A DNA stretch of 64,000 nucleotides from Halomonas halmophila. Its GTDB lineage: Bacteria > Pseudomonadota > Gammaproteobacteria > Pseudomonadales > Halomonadaceae. Every line of letters starts with the position of its first letter. Within the stretch, counting starts at the first letter, position 1. Made by a program: the position numbers and the translations under genes. The stretch lies in assembly GCF_006540005.1 (NCBI RefSeq), contig NZ_BJOC01000028.1:1-64000 (forward strand), read 5' to 3'. Shown piece by piece: positions 1 through 9,877 of the stretch. The notes under the pieces were generated by a model. It searched no databases, was not told the origin of the DNA, and saw nothing but the letters and a program-made list of their open reading frames with translations.

Positions 1-6
1 GCCGAA

Positions 7-45
7 TAATCCACAGCCCTCATGCGCCGGACCTCCTGTGGATAA
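7..45. other. Inverted pair of DnaA-box-like 9-mers
   Basis: TAATCCACA at 7-15 on the plus strand differs by one base from the DnaA R1 box TTATCCACA. A perfect TTATCCACA lies on the minus strand at 37-45. They face each other 21 bases apart, beyond the 3' end of tyrS. Whether they bind DnaA or occur by chance cannot be told at a window edge. Confidence 0.35.
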
Positions 46-68
46 CCGGGGATCGGGAGCCAAGACAC

Positions 69-93
69 GAACGCCCGCACGAGGCGGGCGTTC
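69..93 (-). terminator. Hairpin downstream of tyrS
   Basis: A perfect 10-bp stem (GAACGCCCGC with its complement) and 5-base loop lie 27 bases beyond the tyrS stop codon. There is no T-run on either side, so it would be a weak intrinsic terminator or simply a 3' end-stabilising hairpin. Confidence 0.4.
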
Positions 94-119
94 TCAACAG
101 CATTGCCTGGCCACGCCGG

Positions 120-1319
120 TCAGGAAACCAGGACCCTGGCGTAGCGTTTTTTGCCGGCCTGGATCACATAACTCTTGCCGGTATCCAGCAGGTGATCACG
201 GGCGACTGCCTCTCCGTCGACTTTCACCCGGCCATTGCCCAGCATGTCCTTGGCCTGGGCGCTGTTCTTCACCAGGCCGGCCCGGTTGAGGACGGCACCG
301 ATCGGGGCCTGATCGCTACCCTCGAAATCGACTTCCACTTCCGGCAGGTCTTCCGGCAATTCGCCATCCGCCAGCTGGTTGCCGGCACTGCGGTGCGCAT
401 TGGCCGCCGCTTCTGCGCCGTGGTAACGCCCGATCAGCTCACGCGCCAGTTCCATCTTGATATCGCGGGGATTGTCACCGCGCTCGATACGCTGGCGGAG
501 ATCCTCGATCTCGTCATTGTTCTTCAACGACAACAACTCGAAGTAGCGCCACATCAGGCTGTCGGGCATGGAGACCAGCTTGTTGAACATGGCCCCGGGC
601 GATTCGTCGACACCGACATAGTTATCCAGCGACTTGGACATCTTCTGAACGCCGTCCAGGCCTTCCAGCAGCGGCATGGTGATGACGACCTGGGACTCCT
701 GGTCGAAGTGCTTCTGCACTTCACGGCCCATGAGCAGGTTGAACTTCTGGTCGGTACCGCCGAGCTCGATGTCGGCTTCCAGTGCCACCGAATCGTAGCC
801 CTGCACGAGCGGATAAAGGAACTCGTGAATGGAGATCGCCTGACCACCGCGATAGCGCTTCTCGAAATCATCGCGCTCGAGCATGCGAGCCACCGTGCTC
901 TGTGCGGCCAGCTCGATCATGTCGGCGGCACTCATGGAGGAGAACCACTCGGCATTGAAGCGCACCTCGGTCTTGGCCGGGTCGAGCACCTTGAACACCT
1001 GTTCCTTGTAGGTCTCGGCGTTGGCGCGCACCTCTGCTTCCGTGAGTGGCTTGCGGGTCACGCTCTTGCCGGTCGGGTCGCCAATGCGACCGGTAAAGTC
1101 ACCGATCAGGAAGATGACCTCATGGCCCAGATCCTGGAACTGACGCATCTTGGTCAGCAGGACGCTGTGCCCCAGGTGCAGGTCCGGTGCCGTGGGATCG
1201 AACCCGGCCTTGATGCGCAGGGTGCGACCGGACTCGAGCTTCTTGACCAGCTCGTCTTCCAGCAGGATTTCGTGAGTACCGCGCTTGAGCAACGCTAGCG
1301 CGTCGGCGACATCGGACAT
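120..1319 (-). CDS. tyrS: Tyrosine-tRNA ligase
   Basis: Class I aminoacyl-tRNA synthetase that charges tRNA-Tyr in the cytoplasm. The 399-residue product has the HLGHS (HIGH-type) signature at 48-52, the KMSKS loop at 226-230, and a C-terminal S4-like RNA-binding domain (about 335-395). The start at 1319 is chosen because GGAGAGGAGA stands directly before its ATG; an in-frame start seven codons upstream has no such site. The family is the TyrZ-like form found in Pseudomonas and many other bacteria rather than the E. coli type. It is divergent from anmK, with about 110 bases between the two starts. Confidence 0.97.
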   Translation of the reverse strand: MSDVADALALLKRGTHEILLEDELVKKLESGRTLRIKAGFDPTAPDLHLGHSVLLTKMRQFQDLGHEVIFLIGDFTGRIGDPTGKSVTRKPLTEAEVRANAETYKEQVFKVLDPAKTEVRFNAEWFSSMSAADMIELAAQSTVARMLERDDFEKRYRGGQAISIHEFLYPLVQGYDSVALEADIELGGTDQKFNLLMGREVQKHFDQESQVVITMPLLEGLDGVQKMSKSLDNYVGVDESPGAMFNKLVSMPDSLMWRYFELLSLKNNDEIEDLRQRIERGDNPRDIKMELARELIGRYHGAEAAANAHRSAGNQLADGELPEDLPEVEVDFEGSDQAPIGAVLNRAGLVKNSAQAKDMLGNGRVKVDGEAVARDHLLDTGKSYVIQAGKKRYARVLVS

Positions 1320-1431
1320 TCTCTCCTCTCCACTCGGCAAGATGGCCCACCCGGGACCTTGATCGGCGATGATGATTCACCAATGCTACCATGTCGCTCG
1401 ATAACGGTTGAGCCTATTGGCAGGAGTTCCC

Positions 1432-2562
1432 ATGAGCTTGTTCATCGGCCTGATGTCAGGCACCAGTCTCGACGGCATCGATGCCGCCCTGGTCGACCTG
1501 AGTGCGGAGGCCCCGGCACGACTGCTGGCGACCCGCGCCGAGCCCATGCCCGCCGAGTTGCGCGACCGCTTATGGCAGCTCTGCCATGCCGAGAGTGCGC
1601 GCTTCGCCGACCTGGCCCGGGCCGAACATGACTTTAGCCACCTGCAGGCCCGGGCCGTGCGCCACCTCCTGGACGACCAGCAACTGGAAGCCTGCGCGAT
1701 CACCGCCATCGGCAGTCATGGCCAGACCGTGGAACACGCGCCGGCGGGGCATGACGGCGGCTCCGCCTATACCCTGCAGCTGGACAACCCGAGCCTGCTC
1801 GCGGAGCTCACCGGATGCCAGGTAGTTGCCGACATCCGGCGTCGCGACCTGGCCGCCGGCGGCCAGGCGGCCCCCCTGGCGCCGGCCTTCCATCAGGCCC
1901 TGTTCCGCGCTGCCGACGAGTGGCGCGTGGTTCTCAATCTGGGCGGCTTCGCCAATATCACGGTCCTGCCACCCGACCACGATCCTCGGGCCCCGCTGGG
2001 CTTCGATACCGGCCCCGCCAATGCCCTGATGGATGCCTGGCATGCACGGCACCGTGGCGGCCACTTCGATGCCGAGGGCGCCTGGGCCGGCTCGGGCCAA
2101 GTCGACAAGGCCCTGCTCGCCCGCCTTCTGGATGATCCCTTCTTTCGCCAGGCGCCGCCGCGCAGCACCGGCCGCGAGTATTTCCACCTCGACTGGCTGC
2201 ACGCCCGGCTCACCGGCGACGAGCACCCCGCCGACGTTCAGGCCACGCTCGCCGAGTTGACCTCCAGCAGTATCGCCCAGGGCATCGAGATGGCCCGGCT
2301 ACAGCTGGAAGCGCCCGCCATTGCTCGGCTCCTGCCCTGTGGCGGCGGGGCGCACAACCCCGACCTGATGGCCAGGCTGGCCCGCCAACTGCCCGATGCC
2401 CGCGTGACCGACAGCAGCGAGGCCGGCTGGCCACCCGACTGGCTGGAGGCCGGCGCCTTTGCCTGGCTGGCCTGGCGACGACTCGAAGGCCTGCCCGGTA
2501 ACCTGCCCTCGGTTACCGGCGCCCTCGGGCCACGCGTTCTGGGCGGCATCTACGCCGCCTGA
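1432..2562 (+). CDS. anmK: Anhydro-N-acetylmuramic acid kinase
   Basis: Cleaves and phosphorylates 1,6-anhydro-MurNAc to MurNAc-6-phosphate during peptidoglycan recycling, using ATP. The 376-residue protein begins with the family signature GLMSGTSLDG at residues 6-15, part of the actin-like ATPase fold, and keeps the DTGPAN phosphate motif in the middle. AGGAG five bases before the ATG at 1432 fixes the start. The length matches the family (about 370). It is divergent from tyrS; its stop lies two bases before the convergent pilT stop, leaving no room for a separate terminator. Confidence 0.95.
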   Translation: MSLFIGLMSGTSLDGIDAALVDLSAEAPARLLATRAEPMPAELRDRLWQLCHAESARFADLARAEHDFSHLQARAVRHLLDDQQLEACAITAIGSHGQTVEHAPAGHDGGSAYTLQLDNPSLLAELTGCQVVADIRRRDLAAGGQAAPLAPAFHQALFRAADEWRVVLNLGGFANITVLPPDHDPRAPLGFDTGPANALMDAWHARHRGGHFDAEGAWAGSGQVDKALLARLLDDPFFRQAPPRSTGREYFHLDWLHARLTGDEHPADVQATLAELTSSSIAQGIEMARLQLEAPAIARLLPCGGGAHNPDLMARLARQLPDARVTDSSEAGWPPDWLEAGAFAWLAWRRLEGLPGNLPSVTGALGPRVLGGIYAA

Positions 2563-2564
2563 GC

Positions 2565-3611
2565 TCAGGGCGCCGCGACGCCCGGCAGGTCAGCACGCGC
2601 CAGCGATTGCGCCTCGTCCGGGTCGACCACGCCCGCACTCACCAGGCGGCTCAATGCCGTATCGAGGGTCTGCATGCCCTGGGCCGTCCCGGTCTGCAAC
2701 ACCGAATAGAGCTGGGCCACCTTGTCCTCACGAATCAGGTTGCGCACTGCCGGTGTCGCCAGCATGCGCTCATGAGCGACCACGCGGCCGCCCGTCCGGC
2801 ACTTGATCAGCACCTGGGACACCACCGCCTGCAGGGATTCCGACAGCATGGCGCGCACCATCGGCTGTTCTGCCCCCGGGAAGGCATCGATGATACGATC
2901 AATGGTCTTGGTCGCGGAGAGAGTGTGCAGGGTTCCCAGTACCAGGTGGCCGGTCTCGGCCGCGGTCAGCGCCAGCCGCATGGTCTCCAGGTCGCGCATT
3001 TCACCGACCAGGATCACGTCAGGATCCTCGCGCAGTGCACCACGCAGGGCAGCCGAAAAGCTCTGCGTATCCCGCGCGACCTCGCGCTGACTGACCAGAC
3101 CGCACTGGCCCTGATGCACGAATTCCACCGGATCCTCGATGGTCAGGATGTGCTCGGGGCGCGTCGCATTGATGGCATCGATGATCGCCGCCAGGGTGGT
3201 GCTCTTGCCCGAGCCGGTCGGCCCGGTCACCAGCACCAGACCCTGCCTCAGCCGGGCCAGCTGGCCGAGCTCCGCGGCCAGCCCGAGGGCCTCGAGGCTC
3301 GGCACCGCTACCGGGATGGCGCGCAGCACGGCCCCGATGCCGCGACCATGCTCGAAGACATTGCCGCGGAAACGGGACCCGTCCGGCATGGCCAGCGCCA
3401 GATCGACCTGCCCCTCGGTCTCCAGCGTCGCCCAGTGCGACTCGCCGAGCAGGCCGCGCAGCTCCCGGCGCAAATCCGCATCGTCGAGGGGCTCACTCCC
3501 CAGAGGTTGCAGAGCCCCGTCAACACGCACCATCGGCACCGTTTGCGCCGAAAGATGCAGATCCGAGGCGCCGTGCTTTGCCGAGGATGCCAGCAATTCG
3601 GTAATATCCAT
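2565..3611 (-). CDS. pilT: Type IV pilus retraction ATPase PilT
   Basis: Hexameric secretion-superfamily ATPase that powers pilus retraction at the inner membrane. The 348-residue product has Walker A GPTGSGKST at 130-138, an Asp box (LTIEDPVEF) near 157-165, a Walker B with VGEMRDLET near 202-210, and the conserved AVRNLIRED segment in the C-terminal domain, which favours PilT over PilU. The start at 3611 follows a GAGGGA-type site. It is divergent from yggS, as in many gammaproteobacteria. No other pilus genes lie in the window, so a role outside twitching cannot be excluded. Confidence 0.92.
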   Translation of the reverse strand: MDITELLASSAKHGASDLHLSAQTVPMVRVDGALQPLGSEPLDDADLRRELRGLLGESHWATLETEGQVDLALAMPDGSRFRGNVFEHGRGIGAVLRAIPVAVPSLEALGLAAELGQLARLRQGLVLVTGPTGSGKSTTLAAIIDAINATRPEHILTIEDPVEFVHQGQCGLVSQREVARDTQSFSAALRGALREDPDVILVGEMRDLETMRLALTAAETGHLVLGTLHTLSATKTIDRIIDAFPGAEQPMVRAMLSESLQAVVSQVLIKCRTGGRVVAHERMLATPAVRNLIREDKVAQLYSVLQTGTAQGMQTLDTALSRLVSAGVVDPDEAQSLARADLPGVAAP

Positions 3612-3665
3612 GCGATTCCCTCGCTCCCTCGCCAGAGGTTCCTGTTGCATGACGGGCCACACGAC

Positions 3666-4370
3666 ATGACAGACCCAGCACTTTCCGAGTCATTGGACGC
3701 CGCCCGCGCCCGCCTCGCTGCCGCCCTGCAGGCCGCTCGGCGCCCCGAGGGCGAGGCGCGGCTGCTGGCCGTCAGCAAGACCAAGCCCGCCGCCATGATT
3801 CGCGAGGCCTGGGGCCTGGGGCTGCGCGAGTTCGGCGAAAGCTATGTCCAGGAAGCCCTGGACAAGCAGGCCGAACTCGACGACCTGAGCGATATCGTCT
3901 GGCACTTCATCGGCCCGCTGCAGACCAACAAGAGCCGCAGCGTCGCCGAACACTTTTCCTGGGTACACAGCATAGACCGTGAACGCCTGGCCCGACGCCT
4001 GGATGCACAGCGGCCCGCGACGCTGCCGCCACTGAACGTCTGCCTCCAGGTCAACATCAGCAACGAGGCCAGCAAGTCCGGCGTGACGCTCGACGAGCTG
4101 CCTGCCCTGGCGGCCTGCGTACAGTCACTGCCGAACCTGCAACTGCGGGGGTTGATGGCCATTCCGGCCCAGTACGACGACCCGGACGCACAGCGCCGTC
4201 CTTTCCGGCAGCTGCGCGAGGCGCTCGATGCCTTGCGCGAACACCTGCCCGAGGCACCACTGGATACGCTCTCCATGGGCATGAGCAACGACATGGAAGC
4301 CGCCGTGATGGAAGGCGCTACCCTGGTAAGACTGGGTACCGCCATCTTCGGCACACGCCATTACAGCTGA
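3666..4370 (+). CDS. yggS: YggS family PLP homeostasis protein
   Basis: Single-domain pyridoxal-phosphate-binding protein (PLPBP/COG0325) with an alanine-racemase-like barrel and no known enzymatic reaction; it buffers free PLP and affects amino-acid pools. The 234-residue product has the PLP lysine K38 in AVSKTKP and the C-terminal SMGMSNDMEAAV phosphate-binding motif. An open frame continues upstream for over 1 kb, but that part is antisense to pilT; the ATG at 3666 fits the family N-terminus. It heads yggS-proC-yggT, a conserved trio. Confidence 0.95.
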   Translation: MTDPALSESLDAARARLAAALQAARRPEGEARLLAVSKTKPAAMIREAWGLGLREFGESYVQEALDKQAELDDLSDIVWHFIGPLQTNKSRSVAEHFSWVHSIDRERLARRLDAQRPATLPPLNVCLQVNISNEASKSGVTLDELPALAACVQSLPNLQLRGLMAIPAQYDDPDAQRRPFRQLREALDALREHLPEAPLDTLSMGMSNDMEAAVMEGATLVRLGTAIFGTRHYS

Positions 4371-4425
4371 CATTGCCGCGCCGACCCGGCGCCGAGCGAC
4401 TCACCGACAGACACAGGACACCAGC

Positions 4426-5250
4426 ATGACAACTCGAGTGACTTTCATCGGGGCCGGCAACATGGCCGGCGCCATCATCGGCGGCATGATCGACAGCGGC
4501 TTTGCGCGTCAGGCGATTACCGCCACCTCGCCGGATGACAGCGTGCTGGCCCCGCTGCGCGAACGCCTGGGCATCCATACCGCCACCGACAACGCCGCCG
4601 CCGTGGCCGAGGCCGACGTGGTCGTGCTGGCCGTCAAGCCGCAGATCATGCAGGACGTCTGCGCCGGCATGCAGGCAGCCATCCAGGCCCGCAAGCCGCT
4701 GATTCTCTCCGTGGCCGCAGGCCTGCCGGCCGACACCCTCGAGCATTGGCTCGGCGGGGAACTGCCGGTGGTCCGCTGCATGCCCAACACCCCTTCGCTG
4801 GTGGGCGCCGGCGCGGCCGGCCTGTACGCCAATGCCCGTGTCAGCGACGACCAGAAGCGCAGTGCCACCGAGCTGCTCGAGGCCGTGGGGCTGGTCGAGT
4901 GGGTCGACGACGAATCACTGCTGGATGCCGTAACCGCCGTGTCCGGCAGCGCACCGGCCTACTTCTTCCTGATGTTCGAGGCCATGGAGCAGGCCGGCGT
5001 CGAACTCGGCCTGCCCGCCGACACGGCGCGTCGTCTGGCGATGCAGACCGCCTATGGCGCCGCCAGCATGGCCATGGACAGCGACAAGACGCCCGGCGAA
5101 CTCAAGCGCAACGTGATGTCACCGGGCGGCACCACCGAACGTGCCATCCAGCACATGGAAAACGCCGGCCTGCGTGACATCATGCAAGGGGCCATGCGCG
5201 CCTGCGCCGACCGCGCGAGTGAAATGGCCGACGAACTCGGCAAGCGCTGA
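4426..5250 (+). CDS. proC: Pyrroline-5-carboxylate reductase
   Basis: Final step of proline synthesis: NAD(P)H-dependent reduction of pyrroline-5-carboxylate. The 274-residue protein has a Rossmann GAGNMAGA at 9-16, the SGSAPAY substrate loop, and the C-terminal family signature (GELKRNVMSPGGTT) in the dimerisation domain. It lies 55 bases after yggS and 26 before yggT, so the three are probably co-transcribed. The ATG at 4426 follows ACAGGACACC. Confidence 0.97.
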   Translation: MTTRVTFIGAGNMAGAIIGGMIDSGFARQAITATSPDDSVLAPLRERLGIHTATDNAAAVAEADVVVLAVKPQIMQDVCAGMQAAIQARKPLILSVAAGLPADTLEHWLGGELPVVRCMPNTPSLVGAGAAGLYANARVSDDQKRSATELLEAVGLVEWVDDESLLDAVTAVSGSAPAYFFLMFEAMEQAGVELGLPADTARRLAMQTAYGAASMAMDSDKTPGELKRNVMSPGGTTERAIQHMENAGLRDIMQGAMRACADRASEMADELGKR

Positions 5251-5276
5251 AACCCGCTCTACCACGGAGGAGCCCA

Positions 5277-5870
5277 ATGGGCAGTCAACTGGGAAACGCC
5301 GGCCTCTTGCTGGTCAACACCATCGTCAACATCTACCTGTTCCTGCTGATGCTGCGCTTTCTGCTGCAGGCATCACAGGCCGACTACTACAACCCCATCA
5401 GCCAGTCGGTGGTCAAGATCACCCAGCCGGCCGTGCGCCCTTTCCAGAGTTTTCTGGGACCGATCATGGGGCGTTTCGACCTGGCCACCCTGGCCAGTGG
5501 TCTGGTCATCAAGCTGATCGCCATCATCGTCGTGCTGCAGATCGCCGGCTACGGCATGGCGCCCATCGACAGCCTGGCCATCGGCGCCGTGGCGGCACTG
5601 GCCAATGCCATCCTGAAGATCTATTTCTTCGCGCTGATCGCCATGATCATCCTCAGCTGGGTCGCGCCCCAGGCCAGCCACCCCGGCGCCCTGCTGATCA
5701 TGCAGCTGGTGGAACCGATCATGGCGCCGGTGCGGCGCATCATTCCGCCGCTGGGCATGATCGATCTGTCACCCATCGTGGTGTTCATCGCCATCAACCT
5801 GATCGATGGTATCGTGGTGGGTTCACTGATCCGCGCCGCCGGCGTCGTCGGTGTGCTGGTCGGCCTTTGA
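5277..5870 (+). CDS. yggT: YggT family integral membrane protein
   Basis: A 197-residue membrane protein with two tandem YGGT domains. Similar blocks (hydrophobic helix, aromatic/Pro turn, then a VxPF/VxPV segment) start near residues 10 and 112. Roughly four to six membrane helices are expected. The family is linked to osmotic stress in E. coli and to membrane and division-site organisation in other bacteria, but its molecular job is unresolved. The ribosome site GGAGGA is well spaced. Linkage to yggS-proC is conserved across gammaproteobacteria. Confidence 0.93.
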   Translation: MGSQLGNAGLLLVNTIVNIYLFLLMLRFLLQASQADYYNPISQSVVKITQPAVRPFQSFLGPIMGRFDLATLASGLVIKLIAIIVVLQIAGYGMAPIDSLAIGAVAALANAILKIYFFALIAMIILSWVAPQASHPGALLIMQLVEPIMAPVRRIIPPLGMIDLSPIVVFIAINLIDGIVVGSLIRAAGVVGVLVGL

Positions 5871-5918
5871 CGATCGGCACGCTGCCAACAAACGCGAACA
5901 AGGGAAACGACACACCCG

Positions 5919-7076
5919 ATGACCGAGATGCCTCGTGAGTCGGTCGGCCTGGTGACGCCTATCACGGCGCACTTCGACGACCCCCTGGAGCTGGCCTGCG
6001 GCAAGACGCTGCCGGCCTATGACCTGGTCTACGAGACCTACGGCACGCTCAACGCCGAGCGCAGCAACGCCGTGCTGATCTGTCACGCCCTGTCCGGGCA
6101 CCACCACGCCGCCGGCTATCACAGCAGCGAGGACCGCAAGCCCGGCTGGTGGGATGCGCATATCGGCCCCGGCAAGTCCATCGACACCGAACGCTTCTTC
6201 GTGGTGTCGCTGAACAACCTGGGCGGCTGCCACGGCAGCACCGGCCCCACCAGCCTCGACCCCGCAACCGGGGAAGCCTGGGGGCCGGACTTCCCGATGG
6301 TGACGGTGATCGACTGGGTGCACAGCCAGGCACGGCTGGCCGATCGCCTGGGCATCGAGCGCTTCGCCGCCATCATCGGCGGCAGCCTCGGCGGCATGCA
6401 GGTACTGCAGTGGGCGCTCAGCTACCCGGAGCGCATCGCTCATGCCGGCGTCATCGCCGCGACTCCCAAGCTGTCGGCTCAGAACATCGCCTTCAACGAG
6501 GTCGCACGCCAGGCCATCCGCTCGGACCCGGACTTCTTCGACGGCCGCTATGCCGACCATGACACCCTGCCGCGTCGCGGGCTCAAGCTGGCGCGCATGA
6601 TCGGTCACATCACCTATCTGTCGGAAGACGCCATGGGCAACAAGTTCGGCCGCGACCTGCGCAGCCAGGACCTGAACTTCGGCTATGGCGAGGAATTCCA
6701 GGTAGAGTCCTATCTGCGCTATCAGGGCGACACCTTTTCCTCGTCCTTCGATGCGCATACCTACCTGCTGATGACCAAGGCGCTGGACTACTTCGACCCC
6801 GCCGCGAACCACGACGGCGACCTCGCCGCCGCCCTGGCCCCGGCGCGCTGCCCCTTCCTGGTGGTCAGCTTCACCAGCGACTGGCGCTTCACGCCCTCGC
6901 GCTCCAGGGAACTGGTCGACGCCCTGATTCGCGCCGGCAAGCCGGTCAGCTATGCCAATATCGAATCGTCCCATGGTCACGATGCCTTCCTGCTGCCCGA
7001 ACCCCGCTACCAGGCGGTATTCGCCGCCTTCATGGATCGCGTGGCCGATGACGAGGGACTGGAGGGCCGTTTGTGA
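5919..7076 (+). CDS. metX: Homoserine O-succinyl/acetyltransferase MetX
   Basis: Alpha/beta-hydrolase acyltransferase that activates homoserine for methionine synthesis. The 385-residue protein shows nucleophile S156 in GGSLGGMQ, D321 in FTSDWRF, and H354 in SSHGHDAF as the catalytic triad. Its CHGSTGP segment resembles the Pseudomonas proteins classed as succinyltransferases (MetXS), so succinyl-CoA is the more likely donor; sequence alone does not settle this. It overlaps metW by one base (TGATG), the usual metXW pair. Confidence 0.94.
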   Translation: MTEMPRESVGLVTPITAHFDDPLELACGKTLPAYDLVYETYGTLNAERSNAVLICHALSGHHHAAGYHSSEDRKPGWWDAHIGPGKSIDTERFFVVSLNNLGGCHGSTGPTSLDPATGEAWGPDFPMVTVIDWVHSQARLADRLGIERFAAIIGGSLGGMQVLQWALSYPERIAHAGVIAATPKLSAQNIAFNEVARQAIRSDPDFFDGRYADHDTLPRRGLKLARMIGHITYLSEDAMGNKFGRDLRSQDLNFGYGEEFQVESYLRYQGDTFSSSFDAHTYLLMTKALDYFDPAANHDGDLAAALAPARCPFLVVSFTSDWRFTPSRSRELVDALIRAGKPVSYANIESSHGHDAFLLPEPRYQAVFAAFMDRVADDEGLEGRL

Positions 7077-7690
7077 TGCGTACCGACCTGAAGCTGATCT
7101 ACGACTGGGTGCCCGAGAAAGCCCGCCTTCTCGACCTGGGGTGCGGCGATGGCGAACTGCTGGATGCCCTGGCCCGCGACAAGCACGTCACCGGCTATGG
7201 CCTGGAGATCGACCCCGAGGGCATCACCCGCTGCCTGGCCCGGGGCGTCAACGTCATTGAGCAGAACCTGGATGAAGGGCTGGCCAACTTCGAGGATGAT
7301 GCCTGCGACCTGGTCGTCATGACCCAGGCCCTGCAGGCCCTGCGACGGCCCGACCGGATGCTCGACGAGATGCTGCGCGTCGCCGAGGAATGCATCATCA
7401 CCTTTCCCAACTTCGCCTACTGGCGCCACCGGGTGCATCTCGGCATGCGCGGCTACATGCCGGTGTCCAAGTCGCTGCCGCACGCCTGGTACGACACCCC
7501 CAACATCCACCTCTCGACCTTCAACGACTTCGAGCACCTGTGCCGCCAGAAGGACCTGGTCATCGTCGATCGCGCCGTGGGCGCCGGGGATTATCGCGAC
7601 CACTGGGCATCGCGGCTGTGGCCCAACCTGCTGGGCGAAATCGCCATCTTTCGGGTCACCCGGCGGCGCCGCCAGGGGGCGACGGCCTGA
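7076..7690 (+). CDS. metW: Methionine biosynthesis protein MetW
   Basis: A 204-residue class I SAM-methyltransferase-fold protein with the motif LLDLGCGDGELL at 18-29. MetW is the partner of MetX and was reported to be needed for its function in some bacteria; its own methyltransferase reaction is unknown. The start is the ATG overlapping the metX stop (TGATG), so translation is coupled; the preceding GTG codon is an alternative. No terminator is obvious before the convergent sfsA gene, 21 bases away. Confidence 0.94.
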   Translation: MRTDLKLIYDWVPEKARLLDLGCGDGELLDALARDKHVTGYGLEIDPEGITRCLARGVNVIEQNLDEGLANFEDDACDLVVMTQALQALRRPDRMLDEMLRVAEECIITFPNFAYWRHRVHLGMRGYMPVSKSLPHAWYDTPNIHLSTFNDFEHLCRQKDLVIVDRAVGAGDYRDHWASRLWPNLLGEIAIFRVTRRRRQGATA

Positions 7691-7711
7691 GCCACCGCGG
7701 CGCGGCGGCGT

Positions 7712-8449
7712 TCAGGCGCCGTGCAGGCGTACCGGCAGTGCCGCCGCCAGGCTGATATCCTCGGGCACGGCATCGGCGCCACGCGCCACCCTGACCCCAT
7801 GCGCCAGCACCTCGACGCCCTGACCGGCGACCCGGCGCAGGGTCTCGGCGTAGGCCGGGTCCAGGTGGTCCGCCGGCGCGACATCGGCGATGCCCTCATG
7901 GGCCACGCAGAACAGCAGCACCGCCCGGTGCCCACGGGCCGCCAGCGACGCCAGGGCCTCCAGGTGCCGGCGGCCGCGCTCGCTTACCGCATCGGGAAAG
8001 TAGCCGTGGCCATCCGTCTCGCGCAGCGTGACCTGCTTGACCTCCACGAAGGTGTCGACACCCGCGGTGCCGGGGCGCCGGAAATCGAGGCGACTCCCCT
8101 CGACCCGGGCCTCGGCCTGCCAGCTCCCGGCGCCGGCCAGCGCCGCGATGCGTTGCGCCTGCAGGGCTTCCGCGACGATGCGGTTGGTGCGTCCGGTATG
8201 CACCGAGGCCAGTGCCACGCCACCCTCCGGCTCGGGCAGCTCGATCAGCTCCCAGGTCCAGGCCAGCTTGCGTTGCGGGTTGTCGCTGGGCGCCAGCCAG
8301 GCCCGACAGCCCGGCACATTGACCGCACGCATCGAGCCGGTATTGGGGCAGTGCGCCACCACCTCGCGGCCATCGTCCAGCCGTACATCGGCCAGAAAGC
8401 GCTTGTAGCGGCGCCGCAGGGTACCCCCCACCAGACTCGGATAGCGCAT
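7712..8449 (-). CDS. sfsA: Sugar fermentation stimulation protein SfsA
   Basis: A 245-residue SfsA family protein with an OB-like N-terminal segment and a nuclease-like C-terminal fold. It was first described as stimulating mal genes in E. coli; its actual activity is uncertain. Conserved stretches include VAHCPNTGSM near 33-42 and the VDTFVEVKQVTL block. Its ATG overlaps the stop of the upstream aminotransferase by one base (TGATG), so the two are co-translated. The sfsA-dksA neighbourhood is also seen in E. coli. Confidence 0.93.
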   Translation of the reverse strand: MRYPSLVGGTLRRRYKRFLADVRLDDGREVVAHCPNTGSMRAVNVPGCRAWLAPSDNPQRKLAWTWELIELPEPEGGVALASVHTGRTNRIVAEALQAQRIAALAGAGSWQAEARVEGSRLDFRRPGTAGVDTFVEVKQVTLRETDGHGYFPDAVSERGRRHLEALASLAARGHRAVLLFCVAHEGIADVAPADHLDPAYAETLRRVAGQGVEVLAHGVRVARGADAVPEDISLAAALPVRLHGA

Positions 8450-9621
8450 CACGCCATCCCTTGGCGGCGTTGTAGAAAGCGCCCGAGGCGCGCCACGGCC
8501 TCTTCCAGCCGCGCCACGTCAGTGGTGAAGGCGATCCGCACATGGCGCTCGCCGCCCTGCACGGCAAAATCCGTCCCCGGCGTGATGGCCACGTTCTCTT
8601 CCTCGAGCAAGCTCAGGCAGAAGGCTTCGCTGTCCTGGCTGTAGCGCGAGATGTCCAGCCACAGATAGAACGCCCCCTGGGGCGGCAGCGACGGCGCCAG
8701 CCCCAGGGCGGCCAGCCCCTTCAGCAGGGCATCACGGCGCGTCTCGAGCTCGCGACGGCGACCCTCGAGAATCTCCCGGCAGTCGGGCCGGAAGGCCGCC
8801 AGGGCGGCATACTGGGCCGGTGTCGAGGCCGCCAGGAAGATGTTCTGCGCCAGCCGCGACAGAGGCTCGACGGCATCCTCGGGCGCCACCAGCCAGCCCA
8901 GCCGCCAGCCGGTCATGCCGAAGTACTTGGAGAAGCTGTTGACCACAAAGGCGTCCGAACTCACCGCGGTGGCCGAGACCGGTGGCATATCGTAGGTCAG
9001 GCCCTGGTAGATCTCGTCCACCAGCAGGTGACCGCCGCGCTCGGCCACGCTGCCAGCCAGCTCGCGCAAGGCGTCGAGGCCCAGCATATGGCCGGTCGGA
9101 TTGGAGGGCGAGGCCAGCATGGCCAGCCGCGTCCGGGGCTGCCAGTGGCGGGCAACGAGCGATGCATCCAGCTGCCAGCCACTGTGCTCGTCCACCGGCA
9201 CGGCATCCACCTCCGCCCCGGCCAGCGACATGAAGTGCCGGTTGCAGGGATAGGTCGGGTCGGCCATCAGTACCCGGTCGCCGGACTCCACCAGCAACTG
9301 GCTGGCCAGCAGCAAGGCCCCCGAGGCCCCGGGCGTGACCAGGATGCGTTCCGGCGCCACCGACGCGCCGAAGTGCTCGGCATAGTGAGTCGCAATCGCC
9401 TCGCGCAGTGCCGGCAGTCCGCCGGCCGGCGTATAGCGCGTTCGCCCATGGGCGAGCGCCGCCTGACCCGCTTCCAGCACCGGCGGCGGGGTCGGAAAAT
9501 CCGGCTCGCCGATTTCCAGATGAATCACGTCATGGCCGGCCGCTTCCCGGGCCTGCGCCGTTTCCAGCAGATTCATCACCCGGAAGGGCGCAATGCCCTT
9601 CAGCCGCGAGCTCCAGCTCAT
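8449..9621 (-). CDS. PLP-dependent aminotransferase, fold type I (AspC-like)
   Basis: A 390-residue class I/II aminotransferase. The cofactor lysine is K232 in NSFSKYFGMTGWR, with D202 and Y205 in VDEIYQ and N174 in SNPTG. Substrates of this sub-group (aromatic, aspartate or alanine-type amino acids) cannot be told from sequence. The ATG at 9621 follows AGGAG at good spacing; an upstream in-frame start lacks one. It is first in an operon with sfsA and is divergent from dksA. Confidence 0.9.
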   Translation of the reverse strand: MSWSSRLKGIAPFRVMNLLETAQAREAAGHDVIHLEIGEPDFPTPPPVLEAGQAALAHGRTRYTPAGGLPALREAIATHYAEHFGASVAPERILVTPGASGALLLASQLLVESGDRVLMADPTYPCNRHFMSLAGAEVDAVPVDEHSGWQLDASLVARHWQPRTRLAMLASPSNPTGHMLGLDALRELAGSVAERGGHLLVDEIYQGLTYDMPPVSATAVSSDAFVVNSFSKYFGMTGWRLGWLVAPEDAVEPLSRLAQNIFLAASTPAQYAALAAFRPDCREILEGRRRELETRRDALLKGLAALGLAPSLPPQGAFYLWLDISRYSQDSEAFCLSLLEEENVAITPGTDFAVQGGERHVRIAFTTDVARLEEAVARLGRFLQRRQGMA

Positions 9622-9759
9622 CCTGTTCTCCTCTTGTCGGTCTCGCAAACCACCCTGTGGGACTCGTCAGGATACTGCTCGGCATGTTACGACGTTTGGC
9701 TCGAGGACGCAGTCGCCGGATCGGCCGGCCTTCTGACAACAGTCCTTTACACAATGGCC

Positions 9760-9788
9760 TTGCAAAACCGCCAATTTTTCGCTAAACA
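9760..9788 (+). promoter_or_regulatory. Possible sigma-70 promoter of dksA
   Basis: TTGCAA at 9760-9765 and TAAACA at 9783-9788 are 17 bases apart, inside the only AT-rich patch upstream of dksA. The -35 is good, the -10 is poor. The implied leader is about 205 nt. Confidence 0.35.
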
Positions 9789-9877
9789 AGCATCCCTTTG
9801 GCGTGAGATACCTTAGGGAGCGCTGGAAGAGCCGCCTGACGGATCAGGCGTGGCGCACGATACCGGGAGAGCACGAC

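Noticed and set aside
7-45. Replication origin at the left edge
   Set aside because: Only two DnaA boxes, no AT-rich unwinding region, and no dnaA or gyrB neighbours.
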